Part shown: positions 31,063 through 36,702 of the stretch, piece after piece
Layout: every line of letters starts with the position of its first letter
Position numbering within the stretch: the first letter of the stretch is position 1
Assembly (NCBI GenBank): GCA_043802125.1
Contig: JAZDLG010000034.1
Span: 1-36,702 of the forward strand
Direction of reading: 5' to 3'
DNA: 36,702 nucleotides
From: Phelpsiimicrobium sp043802125
GTDB taxonomy: Bacteria; Omnitrophota; Gorgyraeia; Velamenicoccales; Velamenicoccaceae
Notes under the pieces: generated by a model
The model's input: the letters and a program-made list of their open reading frames with translations, nothing else
The model's database searches: none
Told to the model about the DNA's origin: nothing
Program-made: the position numbers and the translations under genes

Positions 31063-31923
31063 TCAGGCCCTCGGGTGCGCCTTTTCATATACGGATTTCA
31101 ATTTTTCCGTAGTCAGGTGCGTGTAGATCTGCGTAGTAGAGAGATTGGCGTGGCCCAAGAGTTCCTGCACGCTTCTTAAGTCAGCGCCATGGTCTAAGAG
31201 GTGGGTCGCGAATGAATGCCTCATCGTGTGCGGCGAGATATGCTCTTTTAAGCTTATCTTGCGAATATAGGCGTCCATCATCTTGCGAATACCGCGCGGC
31301 CCTAGTTGTTTTTTATTCTTGTTTAAAAAGATCACCCTTGTCCGGACATTGCGTTTCTTTAAATAATTCCTGATGGCGCGCAGCGCCCGCTCGCCGATAG
31401 GCAGCATCCTCTCCTTCTTGCCTTTGCCCATGACCTTGACAGTCGCGCCTATAAAATCTATCGCCTCCTCGGTCAAAGAAACAAGTTCAGAAACGCGCAT
31501 GCCCGTAGAATACAAGGTCTCAAGGATGGCCGTGTCGCGCAGGCCTTTAAGCGTATCGCGATCAGGCGCCTCTATCAGCTTGATCACGTCTGCCTCAGTC
31601 AAAAATTTCGGCAGGAACTTATCTTGTTTCGGCGAATGAATGGCGGCAGTAGGATTAAGCTTTAAAAACCCTTCCTTTATGAGAAACCTGAACAAGCTCC
31701 TTAAAGAAGACAACTTGCGCGCAACACTACGGGCCGTGAGGTTCTTTTCTTTTAAGTGCGCGAGATATTTACGCACAAGAAGATAATCTATCTTTTCAAC
31801 ATCAATGCCCTTTACAAAACCCGCGAAATCTTTCAGATCAAGCCTGTAGTTAATCAGGGTATGTGGAGATGAATTCTTTTCAATCTCTAAGTATCTTAAA
31901 AACTTCTCAATATGCCGTTCCAT
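31063..31923 (-). CDS. xerC: Tyrosine recombinase XerC/XerD family
   Basis: Site-specific recombinase that resolves chromosome dimers at dif with its partner. The 286-residue protein has a SAM-like core-binding domain (about 1-85) and a catalytic domain with Arg143 in YSTGMRVSEL, the lysine in GKGKKERMLP, His232 and Arg235 in SPHTMRHSFATHLL, His258 in ELLGHANLSTTQ and nucleophile Tyr267 in IYTHL. Position downstream of dprA and topA matches the common dprA-topA-xerC order. The ATG at 31923 is preferred; a TTG at 31944 would add seven residues. Its host-genome context and lack of flanking attachment sites argue against a phage integrase. Confidence 0.88.
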   Translation of the reverse strand: MERHIEKFLRYLEIEKNSSPHTLINYRLDLKDFAGFVKGIDVEKIDYLLVRKYLAHLKEKNLTARSVARKLSSLRSLFRFLIKEGFLKLNPTAAIHSPKQDKFLPKFLTEADVIKLIEAPDRDTLKGLRDTAILETLYSTGMRVSELVSLTEEAIDFIGATVKVMGKGKKERMLPIGERALRAIRNYLKKRNVRTRVIFLNKNKKQLGPRGIRKMMDAYIRKISLKEHISPHTMRHSFATHLLDHGADLRSVQELLGHANLSTTQIYTHLTTEKLKSVYEKAHPRA

Positions 31924-31973
31924 ATAAAACTTGACAGACTCCAATAAATAGGTTATATTTTAACTGTATCACG

Positions 31974-32013
31974 ATGAGAGGCTATCCAAAGGGCTCGTCC
32001 CGCGGAATGCCTC
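31974..32013. other. Stem-loop between the NYN gene and xerC
   Basis: gaggctatcc and ggaatgcctc pair with two mismatches around an inner ggg...ccc pair. On the plus strand the stem is followed by tttttattt, so it is terminator-like against antisense transcription. On the minus strand, the coding direction, no U-run follows. Confidence 0.4.
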
Positions 32014-32016
32014 TTT

Positions 32017-32502
32017 TTATTTATACTCAAGTTTGCCGCGTAAATCGCTCACAAAAGCCATATCCCCGGAAAATTTTCTCAAAAGCGAAGAAAATTTACT
32101 GCGATTCGGTACGATAATCTTGCATAATTTATTTTGCTTCTTCAAATACTCCACCAAGCAATGGAAATCACCGTCTCCGGTTATGACGATAGCTTTGTCA
32201 TAATTTTGATACTCAATCATGGTATGCAATACTAATTCCGCATCAATATTGCCTTTGACCTTCCCGTCACCAATATTTAAAGTCGGCTTAAAAATAAGAA
32301 TATAGCCATGGGATTGCAAAGAAGTATATAAGCTCTGATTCGTTGGCACATAGCCAATAAAAACGAAGGCTTTGACCACGTTATATTTATCAGAGAGATA
32401 ACGGCGGAATCTTTTAAAATCAAGCTTCCACCCTAACTCCTGGATAGCGAGATTCAAATTCTGGCTATCTATAAACGCATAATTATTAATTAATTGATCC
32501 AT
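32017..32502 (-). CDS. NYN-domain (LabA/DUF88-like) putative ribonuclease
   Basis: The 161-residue protein is a single PIN-like NYN domain. Acidic residues expected to hold the catalytic metal are visible: Asp12 in AFIDSQNLN, Asp87 in KGNIDAELVLH, and Asp110/Asp112 in VITGDGDFHCLVEYLKK. Related proteins cleave RNA or act in RNA-based defence and regulation; the target here is unknown. The gene is visibly more AT-rich than its neighbours and is flanked upstream by a long AT-rich spacer, interrupting the usual topA-xerC order, which suggests acquisition by transfer. The ribosome binding site is weak (GTGGAATAAATT before ATG). Confidence 0.82.
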   Translation of the reverse strand: MDQLINNYAFIDSQNLNLAIQELGWKLDFKRFRRYLSDKYNVVKAFVFIGYVPTNQSLYTSLQSHGYILIFKPTLNIGDGKVKGNIDAELVLHTMIEYQNYDKAIVITGDGDFHCLVEYLKKQNKLCKIIVPNRSKFSSLLRKFSGDMAFVSDLRGKLEYK

Positions 32503-32630
32503 AATTTATTCCACTTCGGCCATTTTCCACTGTTTGCAACGCAACGTCCCTGTACGCAGACAACATCAACCCATACAGCAAAAGCCACGCAAATTTTTTG
32601 TATTACATCTATCTGTTTAGCTACAAAAAA

Positions 32631-32720
32631 TTAGGTCATGTTTACAATAAAATAAGCAACAAACGCACAAAGAACAGACCAAAAAAGTAGTTGAAGAAAT
32701 TTTCTAACTAGTCTTATCAT
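32631..32720 (-). CDS. Possible 29-residue membrane peptide
   Basis: The frame reads MIRLVRKFLQLLFWSVLCAF then VAYFIVNMT: basic start followed by one hydrophobic segment, as in small membrane proteins or type I toxin peptides. There is only a weak purine stretch (TTAAAGACAT) before the ATG. It lies in AT-rich DNA where short hydrophobic frames arise easily, so support is weak. Confidence 0.2.
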   Translation of the reverse strand: MIRLVRKFLQLLFWSVLCAFVAYFIVNMT

Positions 32721-32891
32721 ATGTCTTTAAGTTATCTTGAAATAATAAAAAATCTAATGTATGCATATTGCTGCATTTGGTATTTATGGTAACTTTTCCT
32801 CAATAACAATGAGCAGCGCGGGTTCCTGCAACGCGGACAATTAGGTATTTTTTGGCACGTCGCTTCACTTCGGTCTGCAAGCCTGCCTGCC

Positions 32892-32918
32892 GCCTGCCTG
32901 ACGGCAGTCAGGGCAGGC
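32892..32918. repeat. CTGCC-rich inverted repeat
   Basis: Arms gcctgcctgac and gtcagggcaggc (one bulged g) surround a ggca loop; further ctgcc/ggcag units on both sides allow several pairing registers. It resembles the dispersed palindromic repeats common in intergenic DNA. Confidence 0.6.
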
Positions 32919-33042
32919 AGGGAATTGCATTTTAGCTGTAGCGACAAGCTTCTATGGAGCGTAACACCTAAGACGTAAACCGTAGCAGACGGCAAAAAAT
33001 ATCGTCTGCAGCAGGAATCCGTGCTGCGAAATTATGAAAGAG

Positions 33043-35091
33043 CTATGCCTCGCTTTTTGGCTCGGCTTGAGGCTCAACCTCACTTTTGGCTTCGGGCTTT
33101 ATCTCATCTGTCGGCAGGTCGCGCGAGGTGAAACAGCACTTAGGATAATTACTGCACCCGTAAAAAGACCGGCCGCGATAAGAACGCCTCAGGATCAGGT
33201 CGCCTCCGCATTCGGGCGCCGGGCACTTAACACCGCTGGAAATAGACTTTGAACTCTTGCACGCAGGATAATCGGAACAACTTAAAAACTTCCCCTTGCG
33301 GCCCCATTTGACGACCATGGGCTTGCCGCAGAGCTCGCATTTCTCGTCGGAATAAATGACTTCCTTGACTATGTCCGACGCTGCAAAATCTAACTTTTCC
33401 TTAAAGGGCGCGTAAAACTCATTTAATATACTTATGCCGTTAGCCTTGCCGTCTTCCACCATATCCAGCTCTTCTTCCATGTGAGCGGTAAAAGTGATAT
33501 CCATCACCTGCGGGAAATATTTGACTAAGAGCTCGCTCACCTTTGTGCCCAGGTCAGTCGGCATAAGGTAACCTTTTTCGCGGCGCACGTAATCGCGGTT
33601 GACTATAGTAGAGATCGTCGGCGCGTACGTGCTCGGCCTGCCCACACCGTCTTCTTCCAGGGCTTTTATGAGCGAGGCTTCCGAATAACGCCCCGGCGGT
33701 TTAGTGAAGTGCTGAAACGGTAACACCTTTAACAAATCCAGATGATCGCCCTCCTTAAGCGAAGGCAAAACGTTCTTTTTCTCTTCATCTGAGTCCTCTT
33801 CATCTTCGGTCTTATAAAGAGCCGTAAAGCCATTGAAGACAACGGTACTTCCGATCGCCTTAAAAAGATACTTATCGCTCTTTATGACGACTTGCGTCAA
33901 TTCCATCTGCGCCGGGTTCATCTGGCTGGCCACAAACCTCTTCCATATCAATTCGTAAAGTTTGGCTTGCTCAGCTGTAAGATACGACGCGATATCCTTT
34001 GGCGCCCTAACAACGGACGTCGGCCTTATCGCCTCGTGCGCCTCCTGAGCAGACTTCTTTGATTTATAGACGCGCGGCGTTTCGGGAAGATAGTCACCCC
34101 CGAAGCCGGCCTTAATATATTCACGCACCTCGGCTATGGCCGACTGCGCCACTTGCGTAGAATCCGTCCTCATATATGTGATCAGGCCGACCGGCCCTTC
34201 TTCACCCAACTCTATGCCTTCATAAAGCTGCTGGGCGATGATCATCGTCTTGACCGGGCTGAATCTGAGTTTATTGAACGAATCCTGCTGAAGGGAACTC
34301 GTGATAAATGGCGGCAGAGGATTCCTGTTTTTAATGCTCTTCTCAACGCTTGAGACCGTAAAGTTCTTGCCTTTAAGATCGGCAAGAACTTTTGAGGCGT
34401 CGGTCTCGCGCAAAAGTTCTATTTTTTCTGAATCTATTTTGTCAAGTGAGGCTTCAAAAACCTTCTTATCCTCTTTAGAAAGAGCCTCTTTTTTCTTAAG
34501 ATCAGCTTCTATGCTCCAGTATTCCTTTGGTACGAACGCCTGAATCTCGCGCTCGCGGTCAACAACAAGGCGAAGCGCCACGGACTGGACGCGGCCCGCG
34601 CTCAAGCCACGGGTCACCTTGCGCCACAATAAAGGGCTTAAAAAATAACCGACCAGCCTGTCTAATACCCTGCGGGCCTGTTGCGCCTTTATCTTATCTT
34701 CATCAAACTGACGGGGAGATTTGAACGCCGCGTCAATAGCGCTTTTAGTTATCTCATGAAACTCCACGCGAAAGATCTCCTGATCTTTTAACTTTAACCA
34801 CTCTTTTAAATTCCATCCTATGGCTTCGCCTTCCCGGTCAGGGTCTGTCGCGAAGTAGATCACATCCATGCCTTTAGCCATCTTTTTTAAGTCGGTGAGC
34901 AGCTTTTTTTTGCCGGGTATGACCCCTAAGTTCATCTTATAATCGCTTTCTACCTCTATACCTAACTTTTTTTGAGGCAAGTCAATGATGTGCCCCATAG
35001 AAGAAACTACGGAATAACTTTTTCCTAAGAATTTTGATATGGTCTTGGCCTTTGCCGGAGACTCAACGATAACCATTGATTTTTTTGCCAT
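33043..35091 (-). CDS. topA: DNA topoisomerase I (type IA)
   Basis: Relaxes negative supercoils by single-strand passage. The toprim domain has VIVESPAKAKTISKFLG (Glu10) and ATDPDREGEAIGW (Asp83, Asp85, Glu87). The gate domain shows GLSAGRVQSVALRLVVDRE and the active-site tyrosine lies in GLITYMRTDSTQ (Tyr306). The GVGRPSTYAPTIS block and LGTKV follow. The C-terminus has two four-cysteine zinc ribbons (about 585-615 and 622-652; CELCGKPM, CSDYPAC, CPAPECGG, CSNYPKC) and a short tail rich in Glu, Lys and Pro. Length 682 is normal for forms with two zinc fingers. It lies 15 bases after dprA. Confidence 0.97.
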   Translation of the reverse strand: MAKKSMVIVESPAKAKTISKFLGKSYSVVSSMGHIIDLPQKKLGIEVESDYKMNLGVIPGKKKLLTDLKKMAKGMDVIYFATDPDREGEAIGWNLKEWLKLKDQEIFRVEFHEITKSAIDAAFKSPRQFDEDKIKAQQARRVLDRLVGYFLSPLLWRKVTRGLSAGRVQSVALRLVVDREREIQAFVPKEYWSIEADLKKKEALSKEDKKVFEASLDKIDSEKIELLRETDASKVLADLKGKNFTVSSVEKSIKNRNPLPPFITSSLQQDSFNKLRFSPVKTMIIAQQLYEGIELGEEGPVGLITYMRTDSTQVAQSAIAEVREYIKAGFGGDYLPETPRVYKSKKSAQEAHEAIRPTSVVRAPKDIASYLTAEQAKLYELIWKRFVASQMNPAQMELTQVVIKSDKYLFKAIGSTVVFNGFTALYKTEDEEDSDEEKKNVLPSLKEGDHLDLLKVLPFQHFTKPPGRYSEASLIKALEEDGVGRPSTYAPTISTIVNRDYVRREKGYLMPTDLGTKVSELLVKYFPQVMDITFTAHMEEELDMVEDGKANGISILNEFYAPFKEKLDFAASDIVKEVIYSDEKCELCGKPMVVKWGRKGKFLSCSDYPACKSSKSISSGVKCPAPECGGDLILRRSYRGRSFYGCSNYPKCCFTSRDLPTDEIKPEAKSEVEPQAEPKSEA

Positions 35092-35106
35092 GTATCCCTT
35101 CTTGTT

Positions 35107-36198
35107 CTATGACGCCTTAATGAAATTTTTTCCCGGCAGCTGTTTGACAAAGCCTTTTAATTCCAGTTGCATCAAAATGGACATGATGTCCGAGGCACTC
35201 AAACCCGCTTCCTCTGATATAGAGTCTATATATTTTGGCTCATCGGACAATAACTCTACTATAGATAATTCTTTTGCGTTAAGACCGGCCGTGTTCTTAC
35301 GGCCGGGTTCATCATGGATAAAAGTAAAATTAAACTGGAGATCTTCTAAGATCTCTTCGGGTTGAGTAACCATCTTCGCCCCTTGTTTGATAAGCTCATT
35401 GGCTCCGGAGGAAGTCTCGGAGGTGACCTTGCCCGGAATGGCAAATACTTCACGCCCCTGTTCCAAAGCAAAACGCGCGGTAATAAGAGCGCCGCTCTTA
35501 AACGACGCTTCTACTACAAGCACGCCTCTGGACAGGCCGCTTATGATACGGTTACGAATAGGGAAATTGCATGCCAAAGGCGCAGTATTCAAAGAAAACT
35601 GCGAAACCACGACGCCTTTTTCCGCGATCTCACGAAACAGCCCTTCATTCTCAGGAGGATAGATGTTGTTTAAGCCGCTGCCTAAGACCGCTATGGTGCG
35701 GCCGTTGCTGTTCAAGGCAGCCCTGTGGCTCGCCGTATCAATACCACGCGCCAATCCGGATACAATTGTCAGGCCATACAGCGAGAGCTTCCTGGAAAAT
35801 ATTTCAGCGCACGACATGCCATAGGCAGATGCCCCTCTGGACCCGACAACACCCACGGCATTGGCATCCGCGCCAAGGAACTCGCCCTTAGTATATAATA
35901 CGAACGGCGGGTCATAGATCTCTTTTAAAATTTTAGGATATCCTTCGTCAAAAAGCGTTATGATTCGCACGCCCTGTTTGCACGCGTCCTGGATCTCCTG
36001 CTGGACGGAATACCGCCTCGGCGCATCCAAAACCTTACGAGCCATGGCGGAATTCAAAATACCGGTTGCAGTCAATTCATGCGCGCTTGTTTTAAAGATG
36101 CGCGGGGCCTCTCCAAAGAACTCCATCAGCCTTTTCATACGGACGGAGCCTACGCCTTCCACCATGTTCAATAAAACAAGGGCTTCTAAAGTATTCAT
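35107..36198 (-). CDS. dprA: DNA processing protein DprA
   Basis: Binds incoming single-stranded DNA and loads RecA during natural transformation. The 363-residue protein has an N-terminal HhH/SAM-like region (about 1-65; EGVGSVRMKRLMEFFG), the Rossmann-like DprA domain (about 80-290; VGVVGSRGASAYG, TIVSGLARGIDTASH, AVLGSGLNNIYPPEN, FPIRNRIISGLSRGVLVVEA, VFAIPGKVTSETSSGANELI) and a C-terminal winged-helix domain (about 305-360). It overlaps aroK by ATGA and is followed by topA, a common gene order. It shows the cell may be naturally transformable. Confidence 0.95.
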   Translation of the reverse strand: MNTLEALVLLNMVEGVGSVRMKRLMEFFGEAPRIFKTSAHELTATGILNSAMARKVLDAPRRYSVQQEIQDACKQGVRIITLFDEGYPKILKEIYDPPFVLYTKGEFLGADANAVGVVGSRGASAYGMSCAEIFSRKLSLYGLTIVSGLARGIDTASHRAALNSNGRTIAVLGSGLNNIYPPENEGLFREIAEKGVVVSQFSLNTAPLACNFPIRNRIISGLSRGVLVVEASFKSGALITARFALEQGREVFAIPGKVTSETSSGANELIKQGAKMVTQPEEILEDLQFNFTFIHDEPGRKNTAGLNAKELSIVELLSDEPKYIDSISEEAGLSASDIMSILMQLELKGFVKQLPGKNFIKAS

Positions 36199-36701
36199 TT
36201 GAGTTTTAGGCAGGATAAGGCCTCTTGGGCAGTCTGCGCTACTGATAATTGGTCAGCGTCTATCGTATAGTGCGCCTGCGCGTAAAAAGGCTCTCTTTGT
36301 TTAAGTAATTCTTCTATTCTGGACTTAGGATCCGTGACACTAAGGAGCGGACGATGAATGGAAAGCTGGGTCCTTCTTAAGATAGTCTCGGGCCTGGATG
36401 TAAGGCATATCACAATACCGCTTCTTTTCATAAGCTCAATATTATCCTGTTGGGCAAAAGTTCCACCGCCGCAAGCTATGACAAGCCCTGTTTTATTGGC
36501 CAACTCAACCACTGCTTCTTTTTCTACTTTTCTAAAATAAGGCTCACCCCTGGCCTTAAATATCTCAGAGATCAACATTTTTTCTTTGGCCTCAATAAGA
36601 TCATCCATATCAATGAATGCGCGCTTTAGCTGCTTAGCTAAAAGCTTGGCCGTCTCGGTCTTGCCTGTGCCCATGAATCCTACTAAGTATATGTTAGACA
36701 T
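36195..36701 (-). CDS. aroK: Shikimate kinase
   Basis: Phosphorylates shikimate at the 3-hydroxyl with ATP in the aromatic amino-acid pathway. The P-loop GFMGTGKTETAKLLA (from Gly8), the substrate-binding DMDDLIE (Asp33 region) and RGEPYFRKVEKEAV, IACGGGTFAQ, and the lid arginine region IHRPLL identify AroK. The 168-residue length is standard and the gene is complete: its ATG is at the right edge of the window. Its promoter, if present, lies outside. It overlaps dprA by ATGA. Confidence 0.95.
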   Translation of the reverse strand: MSNIYLVGFMGTGKTETAKLLAKQLKRAFIDMDDLIEAKEKMLISEIFKARGEPYFRKVEKEAVVELANKTGLVIACGGGTFAQQDNIELMKRSGIVICLTSRPETILRRTQLSIHRPLLSVTDPKSRIEELLKQREPFYAQAHYTIDADQLSVAQTAQEALSCLKLK

Positions 36702-36702
36702 A

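Larger units (their letters stand above)
32503..33042. other. 540-base AT-rich spacer with inverted repeats, no clear gene
   Basis: The left part (32520-32800) is strongly AT-rich. The right part holds a CTGCC-rich imperfect inverted repeat (32892-32918 core, arms gcctgcctgac and gtcagggcaggc around ggca) and a hairpin gcagacg...cgtctgc (32985-33009) about 35 bases after the topA stop. An 87-codon frame at 32732-32995 looks like chance. A 29-codon frame is listed separately. No tRNA or other RNA gene was recognised. Confidence 0.6.

Noticed and set aside
31063..31923. Tyrosine recombinase as a prophage or integron integrase
   Set aside because: Its length, motifs and place after dprA-topA fit chromosomal XerC/D; no att sites or phage genes are nearby.
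32732..32995. 87-codon minus-strand ORF in the topA-NYN spacer
   Set aside because: It runs through inverted repeats, has no recognisable domain, an odd residue mix and no convincing ribosome binding site.
32985..33009. Hairpin after topA as a Rho-independent terminator
   Set aside because: The stem is good but no U-run follows it on the minus strand; the T-run lies in the loop.

Overview
The window is one long, almost purely minus-strand block of housekeeping and envelope genes from a Gram-negative bacterium. It carries Kdo synthesis (kdsA, kdsB, kdsC, kdsD), a Kdo transferase, lpxK, a late acyltransferase, LPS transport genes (lptB and a fused lptC/lptA) and several heptosyltransferase-like proteins, so the cell makes lipopolysaccharide. 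The mix of GH57/DUF1957 enzyme, DUF4912 protein, multi-domain glycosyltransferase fusions, an ELM1-like domain and a PPIase-less trigger factor suggests a deep-branching candidate phylum such as Omnitrophota (OP3). That placement is inference from gene content; no marker search was possible.

In transcription order (from the right end leftward): aroK, dprA, topA; then a 540-base AT-rich spacer and a NYN-domain gene that interrupt the common dprA-topA-xerC order; then xerC, waaA, lpxK, an LpxL-ELM1 fusion, a 52-codon coupled small ORF, a GT4-GT9 fusion, a GT4, a GT9, a GT9-GT9 fusion and a small membrane protein. A clear sigma70-type promoter (20012-20040) then starts a second LPS unit: a deoxyhypusine-synthase-like protein, rfaE1, kdsB, kdsA, kdsD, kdsC, lptC/lptA, lptB. 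Next come tig and clpP, then an amino-acid/nucleotide block (class V aminotransferase, serA, a secreted 5'-nucleotidase-like/thioredoxin-like protein, a homocitrate-synthase-family enzyme, purA). A promoter at 4463-4491 precedes an OmpA-like lipoprotein, a coiled-coil membrane protein, a DUF4912 protein and a GH57 enzyme. A terminator-like hairpin separates these from uppS, which runs off the left edge.

Most neighbours overlap by ATGA, TAATG or TGATG, indicating translational coupling. The few real gaps hold the most unusual DNA: a family of two-hairpin intergenic repeats with a conserved CAGCGAA linker (three copies on the minus strand, one truncated copy on the plus strand), a related multi-branched structure before tig, and perfect palindromes or palindromic tandem units inside coding sequences. 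One repeat copy lies inside a 52-codon ORF that starts with a short stretch resembling the MPNHF motif of REP-associated tyrosine transposases, so a REP/RAYT-type system is a plausible source of these repeats. No tRNA, rRNA, CRISPR array or intact insertion sequence was seen.
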